From Shewanella acanthi (GTDB lineage: Bacteria; Pseudomonadota; Gammaproteobacteria; Enterobacterales; Shewanellaceae), in NCBI RefSeq assembly GCF_019457475.1, contig NZ_CP080413.1, positions 496,001 through 560,000 of the forward strand: DNA of 64,000 nt, given 5' to 3'. The position numbers and the translations under genes are program-made. The notes under the pieces are model-generated. The model did no database searches. It saw only the letters and a program-made list of their open reading frames with translations, and was not told where the DNA came from. Positions 28,558-38,291 of this stretch are shown here, piece after piece; the first letter of the stretch is position 1, and the number at the start of each line of letters is the position of its first letter.

Positions 28558-30627
28558 ATGGGGATCCAGATTTTACCACCGCAATTAGCAAACCAAATTG
28601 CCGCAGGGGAGGTCGTTGAAAGGCCTGCCTCTGTCGTAAAAGAGCTGGTTGAAAATAGCTTAGATGCGGGCGCAACCCGCATCGATATTGAGATCGACAA
28701 AGGCGGCAGCAAGCTTATTAAAATTCGTGACAATGGTTCAGGGATCCCCAAGGATGAATTAGCACTGGCGTTGTCGCGCCATGCGACATCTAAGCTGCAT
28801 ACATTAGATGACCTTGAAGCCATTTTAAGTTTCGGTTTTCGTGGAGAAGCACTGGCAAGTATCAGTTCAGTCTCCCGTTTAACGCTGACTTCACGTACTG
28901 CTGAGCAAACTGAGGCTTGGCAGGCCTATGCCGAGGGCGTAGATATGGCGGTTAAGGTCATGCCTGCTGCCCATCCCGTAGGTTCGACCATTGAAGTGGT
29001 GGACCTGTTTTTCAATACCCCTGCACGCAGACGCTTTTTAAAGAGCGATAAAACCGAGTTTACCCATATCGACGAGTGGCTTAAGCGCATTGCTTTAGTA
29101 CGTGGTGAAATTCATTTTACCCTGACTCACAATGGCAAAATGGTGCGGAACTATCGCCCTGCCAATAGTGAAGCGCAGTATATACAGCGGCTTACTCAGG
29201 TTTCAGGCCGTCAGTTTGCCGCCGATGCCCTTAGAGTTGAGTGTCAGCATGAGGATTTACGTCTAAGTGGTTATCTGCAGTCGCCTTGGTCGAGTGTGCT
29301 AACCGACACCCATTACTTTTATGTGAATGGCCGCTTAGTTCGGGATAGATTGGTTAATCATGCTGTGCGTCAGGCCTTTGCGCAAAAGGCTGAGGTCGAG
29401 CAGCCAGGTTATGTGCTGATGCTGGACATTGATCCCCATCAAGTGGATGTCAATGTGCATCCGGCTAAACATGAGGTTCGCTTCCATCAGAGCCGTTATG
29501 TGCACGATTATATTCTGCAGGCACTGCAATCGGCATTAGAAGAAGCGCATTCATTGCCGCTGAATGAATCGTCGCTAGATGAAACTTCAGAAACTCGCTA
29601 TCGCGATCCGCAAACGGTGGCTTCGCAAACGGTGGCTTCGCACACTGTTGATTCGCAAGGCGACGTTTCAGTCGCAGATCCGAGCGGTGCTTTTACGGCA
29701 AACACTAGCGATGCCACTTGGCAAAGTAAAAATGCACATGTTGATGTGAATGACGAGCCGCGTTTTGAGCTAAAGCCTCAGTATGACAGATCTGCACCAC
29801 GCTTTGGTGACCAAGAAACTCAGTTGGGTTTTGGTCACAAAGGGCATAAAGCAAATTTTGGCAGTTATTCCAGTCCCGCTGCGAGTTCTTCTTTAAGCAG
29901 TCATTCTGTAGGGGGCAATGCAAGAGCTAGCACAGTTTCTAACGTCTATGGCAGTTCTGTCACACCAAGAGACAGTCGATCTTCCGGCACTGGCGATACC
30001 CGCGGCCGTGCCGATTTACCCTCAGCCGAAGCCATAGCTAGCTATGGCGCGCTGCTCCAAACGCCATCCTACCAAGTGCAGGAGAAGACAGGCCTTAACC
30101 TTCCTGCGATGCCTGCCATTCTCGATAGTCAATTTTGGGTGCTTACTGCAGGTGATAAATTAAGCCTATTACCTATAAAATCAGTAGCATTGGCGACTCG
30201 AACCCACGAAATTGAAGTTAAGATGGCGATAGGCTTAATCGGTCAACCGCTGCTGATGCCAGTGTCGATTCCCGTTGATCCAGACTGGCCAGAACTGCTT
30301 GAACAGCACCATTTACTTATTCGTCAACTCGGTCTGGAATTAACAATTCGCTACCAGCAGTTGATAATTAAAAAAGTGCCCCCATATATCAGGGAAAGCC
30401 AATTAGTGAAGGTCATCCCTGAGTGGTTACAGTCACTACGATTTGAAGCGCCGGCACCGAGTGCGTTGGCAAAATGGTTAGCGCAGCAGAGTTTAACGGG
30501 GTTTTTGTCCGCCCCTGATGTTTGGGCCGCCTATGGACAGTTAAGTGACGAAAAACGACAGCAAATTGCCAATCAAGCCATAAGCTTACCTTGGCAGTCA
30601 TGGCTAAAAGAGCAAAAAATTGAATAA
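28558..30627 (+). CDS. mutL: DNA mismatch repair protein MutL
   Basis: A 689-residue mismatch-repair ATPase that links MutS to MutH and UvrD. The GHKL ATPase motifs are ENSLDAG, DNGSGI and [10 protein letters not shown] in the first 120 residues. A long poor-complexity linker spans about 335-500, and the dimerisation domain follows. The C-terminal endonuclease motif DQHA is absent, so this is the methyl-directed type expected to work with MutH. An ATG four codons upstream (28546) is possible; the chosen start gives MGIQILPPQ, matching enteric MutL. The linker contains an in-frame 15-base tandem repeat. It overlaps miaA by 8 bases. Confidence 0.96.
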   Translation: MGIQILPPQLANQIAAGEVVERPASVVKELVENSLDAGATRIDIEIDKGGSKLIKIRDNGSGIPKDELALALSRHATSKLHTLDDLEAILSFGFRGEALASISSVSRLTLTSRTAEQTEAWQAYAEGVDMAVKVMPAAHPVGSTIEVVDLFFNTPARRRFLKSDKTEFTHIDEWLKRIALVRGEIHFTLTHNGKMVRNYRPANSEAQYIQRLTQVSGRQFAADALRVECQHEDLRLSGYLQSPWSSVLTDTHYFYVNGRLVRDRLVNHAVRQAFAQKAEVEQPGYVLMLDIDPHQVDVNVHPAKHEVRFHQSRYVHDYILQALQSALEEAHSLPLNESSLDETSETRYRDPQTVASQTVASHTVDSQGDVSVADPSGAFTANTSDATWQSKNAHVDVNDEPRFELKPQYDRSAPRFGDQETQLGFGHKGHKANFGSYSSPAASSSLSSHSVGGNARASTVSNVYGSSVTPRDSRSSGTGDTRGRADLPSAEAIASYGALLQTPSYQVQEKTGLNLPAMPAILDSQFWVLTAGDKLSLLPIKSVALATRTHEIEVKMAIGLIGQPLLMPVSIPVDPDWPELLEQHHLLIRQLGLELTIRYQQLIIKKVPPYIRESQLVKVIPEWLQSLRFEAPAPSALAKWLAQQSLTGFLSAPDVWAAYGQLSDEKRQQIANQAISLPWQSWLKEQKIE
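29611..29655 (+). repeat. 15-base tandem repeat in the mutL linker
   Basis: CAAACGGTGGCTTCG occurs twice in a row (29611-29625, 29626-29640), followed by a diverged third copy. It encodes QTVAS units in the flexible linker and keeps the reading frame. Confidence 0.9.
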
Positions 30628-31546
30628 AGAACAACAGCCTAAAGTGGTGTTTCTAATGGGGCCAACCGCCTCAGGAAAAACGGCTTTAGCACTTGAATTG
30701 GCAGAGAATCATAATTGCGAGATTATCTCGGTCGATTCCGCATTAATTTATCGTGGCATGGACATTGGCAGCGCAAAGCCTTCGGCCGAAGAGTTAGCTC
30801 GCGGTCCCCATCGCCTTATTGATATTCGCGATCCTGCAGAGAGTTACTCGGCAGCTGATTTTCGTGCAGATGCGCTACGCGAAATAGAACAGATTATCTC
30901 TATCGGTAAAACCCCTATATTAGTGGGTGGCACCATGATGTATTTTAAAGCGCTGTTAGACGGTTTATCGCCTTTACCTAGTGCGGACGAAACTATACGC
31001 ACTGCGATCCAAGCTGAGGCGGATATTAAAGGATGGGATGCGCTGCATGCACAATTAAGGGAGATAGATCCCGTCTCTGCAGAAAGAATACATCCTAATG
31101 ATCCGCAAAGGCTTTCAAGAGCTTTAGAAGTCTATAGAATTAGTGGCAAGTCGTTGACCGAACTGACACAGACTAAGTCAGCGCCTTTACCCTACGAGGT
31201 GGTGCAATTTGCCATTGCCCCCCGTGAGCGTAAAGTGTTACACGACCTTATTGGCCAGCGTTTTGGGTTGATGTTAGAGCAAGGCTTTATCGATGAGGTC
31301 ACTCAGCTAAAAGCGCGTGGGGACTTACATTTAGATTTACCTTCAATGCGTTGCGTGGGATATCGACAATGTTGGCAGTATCTGGATGGCGAATTTGACT
31401 ATGATACTATGGTCGAAAAAGCCGTTGCTGCTACTAGGCAATTAGCAAAGCGTCAATTAACATGGCTAAGAAGTTGGCCAGAGTTACAATGGCTCGAAAG
31501 CGGTGCCGAGGGAAATTTAGTTAAACTTATGCTTCAATGCCGCTAG
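30620..31546 (+). CDS. miaA: tRNA dimethylallyltransferase
   Basis: A 308-residue enzyme that prenylates A37 in tRNAs reading UNN codons. The P-loop is [29 protein letters not shown] substrate block, [16 protein letters not shown] and [13 protein letters not shown] are all present. The first usable start is TTG at 30620, which lies inside the end of mutL (8-base overlap) and suggests translational coupling. Length is normal for the family. The upstream site is weak (AAAAGAG). Confidence 0.95.
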   Translation: MNKEQQPKVVFLMGPTASGKTALALELAENHNCEIISVDSALIYRGMDIGSAKPSAEELARGPHRLIDIRDPAESYSAADFRADALREIEQIISIGKTPILVGGTMMYFKALLDGLSPLPSADETIRTAIQAEADIKGWDALHAQLREIDPVSAERIHPNDPQRLSRALEVYRISGKSLTELTQTKSAPLPYEVVQFAIAPRERKVLHDLIGQRFGLMLEQGFIDEVTQLKARGDLHLDLPSMRCVGYRQCWQYLDGEFDYDTMVEKAVAATRQLAKRQLTWLRSWPELQWLESGAEGNLVKLMLQCR

Positions 31547-31638
31547 CTTATTAGCCCTTGCTGTATAATACTAAAACTAAACAAAAAACTTCGCTGATAT
31601 CGATTTATTTTTATATAAATTAAAAAGGAAATAATAAA

Positions 31639-31911
31639 ATGGCTAAGGGGCAATCATTACAGGACCCATTTTTGAACGCACTACGCCGCGAGCGCGTTCC
31701 TGTTTCAATTTACTTAGTAAACGGCATTAAACTCCAAGGACAGGTAGAGTCGTTTGATCAGTTCGTTATTCTACTGAAAAACACGGTAAGCCAAATGGTT
31801 TACAAACACGCTATTTCTACAGTTGTCCCTGCTCGCCCATTTAACGTTACTGGCCATCAAAACGCCCAAGGCGGTTATGGTTCTGCAGACGATATGCCAA
31901 GCGGCGAATAA
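31639..31911 (+). CDS. hfq: RNA chaperone Hfq
   Basis: A 90-residue hexameric RNA chaperone that pairs small RNAs with mRNAs. The N-terminal [18 protein letters not shown] and the Sm2 motif YKHAIST are nearly identical to E. coli; the C-terminal tail (about residues 67-90) is shorter, rich in G, N, D and acidic at its tip. AAAGGAA lies upstream of the ATG. A perfect TATAAT occurs at 31564-31569 in the miaA-hfq gap, but no good -35 box goes with it; a separate hfq promoter is therefore possible but unproven. Confidence 0.98.
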   Translation: MAKGQSLQDPFLNALRRERVPVSIYLVNGIKLQGQVESFDQFVILLKNTVSQMVYKHAISTVVPARPFNVTGHQNAQGGYGSADDMPSGE

Positions 31912-31935
31912 GTTTTATTTTGAGGAGTTTGCTTC

Positions 31936-33246
31936 TTGTTTGATCGTTATGAGGCGGGAGAGACAGCGGTTCTTGTCCATATCGACTTTTCCGATGAGGA
32001 ACGCCGTGAAGACTTGGTCGAGTTGCAGCTGTTAGTTGAATCAGCTGGAGCACGTTCAGTTGGGGTCATTACTGGAAGTCGACGCTCACCAGACCGCAAG
32101 TTTTTTATTGGTTCTGGTAAAGCCGAGGAGTTAGCCGCGTTAGTGGCAGCCACCGAGGCCAATGTGGTTATTTTCAATCACGCCTTGAGTCCTGCTCAGG
32201 AGCGGAATCTTGAATTAGTGTGTAAGTGTCGAGTTTTAGATCGCACCACCTTAATTCTCGATATTTTCGCCCAAAGGGCTCGTACCCATGAAGGCAAGTT
32301 GCAGGTGGAGCTAGCGCAATTGCGCCACATGTCAACGCGTCTTGTGCGTGGTTGGACTCACCTTGAGCGCCAAAAAGGCGGTATTGGTTTACGTGGTCCG
32401 GGGGAAACCCAGCTCGAAACCGATAGACGTCTGCTCAGGGGACGCATTAAAAATATCAATAAACGCCTCGAGCGAGTTGATAAACAACGTGAGCAGAGTC
32501 GCCGCGCCCGTAAGCGCAGTGACATGCCAACGGTTTCATTAGTGGGTTATACTAACGCTGGCAAATCGACGCTGTTTAATGCTTTGACCTCATCAGATGT
32601 TTATGCGGCCGATCAACTATTTGCCACACTTGATCCCACATTGAGAAAACTCGATCTACCCGATGGTTCAGTGATACTGGCTGACACTGTAGGGTTTATT
32701 CGTCATTTACCACACGATCTGGTTGCTGCATTCAAGGCAACACTGCAGGAAACGCGACAAGCGGATCTGTTGCTGCATATTGTTGATTGTGCTGATGAAA
32801 ATATGGCGGATAACTTTGAGCAGGTACAAAACGTGCTTGAGGATATCGATGCTGCAGAAGTGATGCAGCTGATTGTGTGTAACAAAATCGACTTATTAGA
32901 GGATGTTGCACCACGCATTGAATACAACGAGCAGGGTAAACCTGCCAAAGTTTGGCTCTCTGCGCAAAAGCGTTTGGGATTTGATTTGCTCTTGAAGGCA
33001 ATTACCGAGCTAATTGGTGACGTTATTCATGAGCTTACTTTTAGAATTCCGGCTACTGCTGGACATTATCTTGGCCAGTTTTATCGACTGGATGCGATAC
33101 AGCAGAAAGAGTACGACGATCTGGGGAACTGTATTTTGTCTGTTCGTTTATCGGATGCCGATTGGCGCCGATTAGCTAAACAGAGTCAGGGTGAGTTAGA
33201 AACCTTTATCTTCGATATATCGAAAGAAAAGGCTGTTTGTTCATAA
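31936..33246 (+). CDS. hflX: Ribosome-associated GTPase HflX
   Basis: A 436-residue GTPase that splits or rescues stalled ribosomes. The N-terminal HflX domain (about 1-195) ends in a coiled region rich in Arg (RLERVDKQREQSRRARKR); the G domain follows with GYTNAGKSTLFNAL (G1), DTVGFIRHLP (G3) and CNKIDLL (G4). The start is TTG at 31936 with TGAGGAG 8 bases upstream; no in-frame ATG nearby gives the conserved LFDRYEAGE N-terminus. It lies 24 bases after hfq in the conserved hfq-hflXKC operon. Confidence 0.96.
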   Translation: MFDRYEAGETAVLVHIDFSDEERREDLVELQLLVESAGARSVGVITGSRRSPDRKFFIGSGKAEELAALVAATEANVVIFNHALSPAQERNLELVCKCRVLDRTTLILDIFAQRARTHEGKLQVELAQLRHMSTRLVRGWTHLERQKGGIGLRGPGETQLETDRRLLRGRIKNINKRLERVDKQREQSRRARKRSDMPTVSLVGYTNAGKSTLFNALTSSDVYAADQLFATLDPTLRKLDLPDGSVILADTVGFIRHLPHDLVAAFKATLQETRQADLLLHIVDCADENMADNFEQVQNVLEDIDAAEVMQLIVCNKIDLLEDVAPRIEYNEQGKPAKVWLSAQKRLGFDLLLKAITELIGDVIHELTFRIPATAGHYLGQFYRLDAIQQKEYDDLGNCILSVRLSDADWRRLAKQSQGELETFIFDISKEKAVCS

Positions 33247-33279
33247 TCTAATTTATTTCATCCACTTATGGAGTGCTAA

Positions 33280-34425
33280 ATGGCTTGGAATGAGCCCGGT
33301 AACAAGGGTAATGACCCTTGGGGAAATAAAGGTGGTAACGACAAAGGACCACCGGATCTTGACGAGGTTTTTCGTAATCTTTCAAAACGCTTTGGCGGCA
33401 AAGGTGATGGCTCTTCGGGTCAGGGCTTTAGTTCGTTCAGTTTGATTATTATTCTTGTCATTGCTTTTGTCGTGTGGGGACTCTCGGGTTTTTACACCAT
33501 CAAAGAAGCAGAACGTGGTGTAACACTGCGTTTTGGTCAACACATTGGTGAAGTAGGTCCTGGTCTGCACTGGAAAGCGACTTTCATTGACGAGATTTAT
33601 CCCGTTGATGTGCAATCTGTTCGCTCAATTCCTGCTTCTGGCAGTATGCTGACCTCTGATGAAAACGTGGTTAAGGTCGAGCTTGATGTTCAGTACCGTA
33701 TCTTAGATGCGTACTCTTATCTGTTTAGCGCGGTTGACGCCAATGCTAGCTTACGTGAAGCTACGGATAGCGCCCTGCGTTATGTCATCGGTCACAATAA
33801 GATGGATGACATTCTGACTACTGGTCGTGACGCGATTCGCCGTGATACTTGGAAAGAGTTAGAGCGTATTCTTGAGCCTTACAAGTTAGGCTTGGCGATT
33901 GTTGATGTTAACTTTTTACCGGCTCGTCCGCCGGAAGAAGTAAAAGACGCATTCGATGATGCGATTTCAGCTCAAGAAGATGAACAGCGCTTTATCCGTG
34001 AAGCCGAAGCCTATGCCCGTGAAATCGAGCCTAAGGCCCGCGGTGAAGTGGAACGTATGGCACAACAAGCTAATGCCTATAAAGAGCGTGAAATTCTGGA
34101 GGCCAGAGGTAAAGTGGCTCGTTTCGAACTGCTGTTACCTGAATATCAAGCCGCGCCTGAAGTGACCCGTAAGCGCTTATACCTCGATGCGATGCAGCAG
34201 GTAATGACTGATACCAACAAGGTACTTATTGATGCCAAAAACAATGGCAACCTGATGTACTTACCGTTAGACAAGTTAATGAAAGAGAAGCCTGAGGTTA
34301 TGACTGACGTTGAGCCTAAAGTACCGCAAAACGTTAATTCATCTTCTGTTTCAACGACTCGCATTGGTGAGCCTTTGAGTGGACGCCCGTCTCGCGAGGA
34401 TCGTACTCGCCAAGGGAGGGAGTAA
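33280..34425 (+). CDS. hflK: FtsH modulator HflK
   Basis: A 381-residue inner-membrane SPFH protein that with HflC forms a cage around the protease FtsH. A Gly/Asn-rich cytoplasmic N-terminus (1-45, starting MAWNEPGNKGNDPWG) is followed by one TM helix (about 52-72), the SPFH/band-7 domain (about 73-270), a helical region and a basic C-terminus. It is followed by hflC after 3 bases, so the two are translated together. Confidence 0.96.
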   Translation: MAWNEPGNKGNDPWGNKGGNDKGPPDLDEVFRNLSKRFGGKGDGSSGQGFSSFSLIIILVIAFVVWGLSGFYTIKEAERGVTLRFGQHIGEVGPGLHWKATFIDEIYPVDVQSVRSIPASGSMLTSDENVVKVELDVQYRILDAYSYLFSAVDANASLREATDSALRYVIGHNKMDDILTTGRDAIRRDTWKELERILEPYKLGLAIVDVNFLPARPPEEVKDAFDDAISAQEDEQRFIREAEAYAREIEPKARGEVERMAQQANAYKEREILEARGKVARFELLLPEYQAAPEVTRKRLYLDAMQQVMTDTNKVLIDAKNNGNLMYLPLDKLMKEKPEVMTDVEPKVPQNVNSSSVSTTRIGEPLSGRPSREDRTRQGRE

Positions 34426-34428
34426 TCC

Positions 34429-35322
34429 ATGGGTAGATTAGGTATTGTACTCGCCGCAATTATTTTAGGCGTAGGTCTATCGTCGGTGATGGTCGTTAAT
34501 GAGGGGGAGCGCGGAATTGTGGCGCGCTTTGGTGAAATCGTTAAAGACAATGTCGATGGTAAGCAGGTAACTCGTGTGTTTGGCCCTGGTCTGCACTTTA
34601 AAGTGCCAGTTATCGATAAAGTCAAATTGCTTGATGCCCGCATTCAGACCTTAGATGGTGCAGCGGATCGCTTTGTTACCTCAGAGAAAAAAGATCTGAT
34701 GGTCGACTCTTATGTTAAGTGGCGCATTTATGATTTCGAAAAATACTACCTATCAACCAATGGTGGTATTAAATCGAATGCAGAAACGCTACTACAACGT
34801 AAGATCAACAACGATTTACGCACCGAGTTTGGTCGTCGCACCATTAAAGAAATTGTTTCTGGTAAACGCGATGAGCTGCAAAATGATGCCTTAGAAAATG
34901 CATCTGAAAGCGCTAAAGACTTAGGTATTGAAGTCGTTGACGTGCGTGTTAAGCAAATCAACTTACCGGCAAACGTGAGTAACAGTATTTACCAACGGAT
35001 GCGCGCCGAACGTCAAGCTGTTGCCAAAGAGCATCGCGCTCAAGGTAAAGAGCAGTCTGAAATTATTCGTGCAACTATTGACGCTAACGTGACGGTGAAG
35101 ATTGCTGAAGCAGAGCGTAAAGCCCTGACTATTCGCGGTGAAGGTGATGCGCTGGCGGCCAAGATTTACTCCGATGCATACAGTAAAGATCCTGAGTTCT
35201 TCAGCTTTTTACGTAGCTTAGATGCTTATCGTGCTAGCTTCTCGGGTAATTCAAATGTAATGGTGCTTGAACCAGACAGTGAATTCTTCAAATATATGAA
35301 GTCAACTTCGCCAAAGAAATAG
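34429..35322 (+). CDS. hflC: FtsH modulator HflC
   Basis: A 297-residue partner of HflK. One N-terminal TM helix (about 4-22, MGRLGIVLAAIILGVG) leads into the SPFH domain with VNEGERGIVARFGE, and the C-terminal helices contain KEHRAQGKEQSE, as in E. coli HflC. GGGAGG lies upstream of the ATG, at the end of hflK. It is the last gene of the long cluster and is followed by a strong terminator. Confidence 0.96.
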   Translation: MGRLGIVLAAIILGVGLSSVMVVNEGERGIVARFGEIVKDNVDGKQVTRVFGPGLHFKVPVIDKVKLLDARIQTLDGAADRFVTSEKKDLMVDSYVKWRIYDFEKYYLSTNGGIKSNAETLLQRKINNDLRTEFGRRTIKEIVSGKRDELQNDALENASESAKDLGIEVVDVRVKQINLPANVSNSIYQRMRAERQAVAKEHRAQGKEQSEIIRATIDANVTVKIAEAERKALTIRGEGDALAAKIYSDAYSKDPEFFSFLRSLDAYRASFSGNSNVMVLEPDSEFFKYMKSTSPKK

Positions 35323-35343
35323 GCTCATAGCATCCAGTTATTT

Positions 35344-35376
35344 AAAAAGGGTTCCGAACAAGGAACCCTTTTTTAT
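35344..35376 (+). terminator. Strong intrinsic terminator after hflC
   Basis: A 12-bp perfect stem (35344-35355 with 35362-35373) with core GGGTTCC/GGAACCC, a 6-base loop and a T6 tract. It closes the nnr-hflC gene run. Confidence 0.92.
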
Positions 35377-35692
35377 TTCCGTGATTTGGCGCACAGTCAA
35401 GTGAAATAGTGGTCTGATTAGCCTTGAAAGATTCGTTCATAGTCAAGAGTGGATAGGGCTAAAAATCAGCGAACAAAATGAAAATCAGTACATATTTGTA
35501 GTTTTTTTGCTCGTTCACTTAAAAAATACACAATTCCCCCAAGTTAGTTAGGTGTTTTAGCTATGATCTGCTTCTAATTTTTAGCTATAATGAGCCCCGC
35601 TTCATACTTCAATTTTTGCTAATGACTGAAGTCTTAGGGCAAAAAGTCCTTAAAAAATACAAAAATTCCAACACCCTCTTGGAGATAAGTGG
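35377..35692 (+). promoter_or_regulatory. Promoter region of petABC with directly repeated -10-like boxes
   Basis: The 316-base gap between the hflC terminator and petA holds a direct repeat, TTTTAGCTATGAT (35555-35567) and TTTTAGCTATAAT (35579-35591), 24 bases apart. Each copy contains a good -10 hexamer (TATGAT, TATAAT). No convincing -35 boxes were found, which suggests that one or both promoters need an activator. GGAG lies about 9 bases before petA. Confidence 0.5.
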
Positions 35693-36283
35693 ATGAGCAA
35701 TGCGCCAGTCGATACCGGACGTCGCAGATTCCTGACAGCAGCAACCGCCGTAGTAGGTGGTGCAGGCGCCGTCGCTGTAGCGGTTCCTTTCATTAAGTCA
35801 TGGAATCCGAGCGCCAAAGCGAAAGCTGCAGGTGCGCCGGTAGAAGTAAATATCAGTAAATTAGAGCCAGGTCAGCTGATCCGTGTTGAATGGCGTGGTA
35901 AACCTGTTTGGGTTGTCCGCCGTACAGAAGCCGTGATCAATGAACTGCCAACACACGACGATCAGTTAAGAGATCCTGCTTCTGCAGAAATGCAGCAACC
36001 TGAATATGCGACTAACCCTCTGCGTTCGATCAAACCAGAGTACTTTATCGCCGTCGGTATTTGCACCCATTTAGGTTGTTCACCTACTTATTTACCAGAT
36101 TCTTTTGGTGAGCAAGTGCAAGGTGTGACTTCTGGTTTCTTCTGCCCATGTCATGGTTCTAAATTCGATATGGCAGGACGTGTTTTCCAAGGGGTTCCTG
36201 CTCCATTGAACCTAGTGATTCCTCCCCATCAATATGTTGATGATGGCACTGTCATCATTGGTGTAGATAAAGGAGTGGCATAA
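35693..36283 (+). CDS. petA: Ubiquinol-cytochrome c reductase, Rieske iron-sulfur subunit
   Basis: The 196-residue Rieske subunit of the bc1 complex. A twin-arginine signal (RRRFLTAATAV) leads into the membrane anchor; the soluble domain carries CTHLGC and CPCHGS. The [2Fe-2S] ligands are C124, H126, C151 and H154, with the stabilising disulfide between C129 and C153. All key residues are present. Stop and next start overlap as TAATG, coupling it to petB. The complex passes electrons from ubiquinol to cytochrome c in the inner membrane. Confidence 0.97.
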   Translation: MSNAPVDTGRRRFLTAATAVVGGAGAVAVAVPFIKSWNPSAKAKAAGAPVEVNISKLEPGQLIRVEWRGKPVWVVRRTEAVINELPTHDDQLRDPASAEMQQPEYATNPLRSIKPEYFIAVGICTHLGCSPTYLPDSFGEQVQGVTSGFFCPCHGSKFDMAGRVFQGVPAPLNLVIPPHQYVDDGTVIIGVDKGVA

Positions 36284-37497
36284 TGGTTAAGAATCTCATT
36301 AATTGGATTGATGCGCGCATTCCAATGACGGCAACTTACAACCGTCATGTGGGTCAATATGCTACGCCAACTAACTTTAACTTTTGGTACTTTTTCGGCT
36401 CATTGGCCATGTTGGTATTGGTTAACCAATTACTAACGGGTATTTGGCTGACCATGAACTATGTACCAACGGCAGAGGGCGCGTTCGCCTCTGTTGAATA
36501 CATTATGCGCGACGTTGAATATGGCTGGTTGCTGCGTTATATGCACTCAACCGGTGCTTCAGCATTCTTCGTGGTAATCTATCTGCACATGTTCCGTGGT
36601 TTGATTTACGGTTCATATCAAAAGCCGAGAGAATTACTGTGGCTGTTCGGTATGTTGATTTTCCTCGTACTGATGGCTGAAGCCTTTATGGGTTACTTGT
36701 TGCCATGGGGACAAATGTCTTACTGGGGCGCACAAGTAATTATCTCTTTATTCGGTGCAATTCCGGTTATCGGCGATGATTTAACTCTGTGGATCCGTGG
36801 TGACTACGTGATCTCTGGTGCGACGCTGAACCGTTTCTTCGCGCTGCACGTTATCGCCCTACCGTTAGTGTTAGTGGTTCTAGTGTTCCTACACTTAATC
36901 GCGCTGCATGAAGTGGGTTCAAACAACCCTGATGGTATTGAGATTAAGAAGAACAAAGACGAAAACGGCTGGCCAGTCGATGGTATTCCGTTCCACCCAT
37001 ATTACACAGTGAAAGATATTATGGGCGTTGCGGGCTTCCTGATTGTGTTCTGTTATGTGCTGTTCTTTATTCCTGAAGGCGGTGGTTACTTCCTTGAGAA
37101 GCCAAACTTTGAAGCGGCCAACCCAATGAAGACGCCAGAACATATTGCTCCTGTTTGGTACTTCACGCCTTTCTACGCCATTTTACGTGCTGTTCCCGAT
37201 AAATTGGGCGGTGTGGTAATGATGGGGCTGTCGATCGCAGTACTGTTCGTGTTGCCTTGGTTAGACCGCTGTAAAGTGAAGTCAATCCGTTACCGCAGTA
37301 CGCTGCACAAACTGAACATCGCTCAGTTTGCAGTGTCATTCATCGTGCTTGGCTACTTAGGTGCGGTACCGGCTACGCCAGAGCTAACAATTGTTGCGCG
37401 TATCTTCACTGTGACGTATTTCGGCTACTTCTTCTTACTGTGGTTATACAGCAAGAATGAAAAAACTAAGCCAGTTCCAGCGAGGTTGACACACTAA
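36283..37497 (+). CDS. petB: Cytochrome b of the bc1 complex
   Basis: A 404-residue integral membrane subunit with eight expected TM helices and two b hemes; heme-ligand histidines lie in the MHSTGASAFF region and in the LHVIALPLVLVVLVFLH helix. GYLLPWGQMSYWGAQV is the conserved Qo/cd1 region. The Qo-site motif, usually PEWY, reads PVWY here (290-293; bases 37150-37161), so the Glu often assigned to proton transfer is replaced by Val. This is a full-length single cytochrome b, not split into b6 and subunit IV. It is coupled to petA and petC by TAATG overlaps. Confidence 0.97.
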   Translation: MVKNLINWIDARIPMTATYNRHVGQYATPTNFNFWYFFGSLAMLVLVNQLLTGIWLTMNYVPTAEGAFASVEYIMRDVEYGWLLRYMHSTGASAFFVVIYLHMFRGLIYGSYQKPRELLWLFGMLIFLVLMAEAFMGYLLPWGQMSYWGAQVIISLFGAIPVIGDDLTLWIRGDYVISGATLNRFFALHVIALPLVLVVLVFLHLIALHEVGSNNPDGIEIKKNKDENGWPVDGIPFHPYYTVKDIMGVAGFLIVFCYVLFFIPEGGGYFLEKPNFEAANPMKTPEHIAPVWYFTPFYAILRAVPDKLGGVVMMGLSIAVLFVLPWLDRCKVKSIRYRSTLHKLNIAQFAVSFIVLGYLGAVPATPELTIVARIFTVTYFGYFFLLWLYSKNEKTKPVPARLTH

Positions 37498-38195
37498 TGA
37501 AAAAAGTACTGATTGCATTAGTTACATTACTGCCAACGCTGGCATTTGCGGCAGGCGGACACAATGTACATTTAGAAAAAGCCAATGTTGATCTGCATGA
37601 TAAAGCATCATTAGAGCGTGGTTTGGATATGTTCCAACATTATTGCTCAGGTTGCCATAGCACTCAGTATCAACGTTATGAGCGCGTAGCAAACGACCTA
37701 GGCATTTCTGCGGACGATATGCGTAGCAAATACATGTTTACCGATGCCAAAATTGGTGAGCTGATGCAAAACGCGATTCCACAAAAAGACGCCGCTAAAT
37801 GGTTTGGTGCGACTCCTCCTGACCTAACATTGGTGGCTCGCGTTCGTGGTGAAGATTGGGTCTATTCTTACCTAAAAGGCTTCTATACTGATCCTAGTCG
37901 TCCATTTGGTGTGAATAACACCGTATTCCCATCTGTGGGTATGCCTCATGTTCTTGAAGAACTGCAGGGAACACCCGTCAAACAGGAAGATGGTACGATT
38001 GTGGTGTCAGGTGGCAAGTTGAACGCAGAAGAGTACGATCAAGCGGTACGTGATATCACGGGCTTCTTAGTCTATTCGGCTGAACCTGTTAAGTTAGAGC
38101 GTCAAGCTTTAGGTTGGTGGGTACTTGGATTCCTGTTTATCTTCTTTATTGTGGCCTACCTCCTGAAGAAAGAGTACTGGAAAGATGTACACTAG
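37497..38195 (+). CDS. petC: Cytochrome c1 of the bc1 complex
   Basis: A 232-residue c-type cytochrome. A cleavable signal peptide (MKKVLIALVTLLPTLAFAAG) exports the heme domain; CSGCH (C50, C53, H54) binds heme covalently. A C-terminal TM helix (about 204-222) anchors it in the inner membrane, ending with KKEYWKDVH. The distal Met ligand is likely in the VGMPHVLEE region. It is the last gene of petABC; a strong terminator follows before sspA. Confidence 0.97.
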   Translation: MKKVLIALVTLLPTLAFAAGGHNVHLEKANVDLHDKASLERGLDMFQHYCSGCHSTQYQRYERVANDLGISADDMRSKYMFTDAKIGELMQNAIPQKDAAKWFGATPPDLTLVARVRGEDWVYSYLKGFYTDPSRPFGVNNTVFPSVGMPHVLEELQGTPVKQEDGTIVVSGGKLNAEEYDQAVRDITGFLVYSAEPVKLERQALGWWVLGFLFIFFIVAYLLKKEYWKDVH

Positions 38196-38231
38196 GCACC
38201 AATAACGGGTAGAATATATTATCTGCATAGT

Positions 38232-38268
38232 GTAAACGGGGGGCTTTGCCCCTCGTTTACTTTTGTTT
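38232..38268 (+). terminator. Strong intrinsic terminator after petC
   Basis: A 13-bp stem with one G-T pair (38232-38244 with 38248-38260), outer arms GTAAACG/CGTTTAC and a TTT loop, is followed by TTTTGTTTATTTT. It separates petABC from sspAB. Confidence 0.92.
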
Positions 38269-38291
38269 ATTTTCGATTCTGGAGGGTATCA

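Noticed and set aside
28392..28823. 143-codon minus-strand open frame across the amiB-mutL junction
   Set aside because: It overlaps the LysM domain of AmiB and the ATPase motifs of MutL, both certain genes.
31541..31569. Independent hfq promoter
   Set aside because: The TATAAT is perfect, but the region 15-18 bases upstream has no -35 likeness and there is no extended -10, so it is only mentioned under hfq.
34146..34643. 165-codon minus-strand open frame across hflK-hflC
   Set aside because: Antisense to both conserved SPFH proteins, no start signal and no domain.
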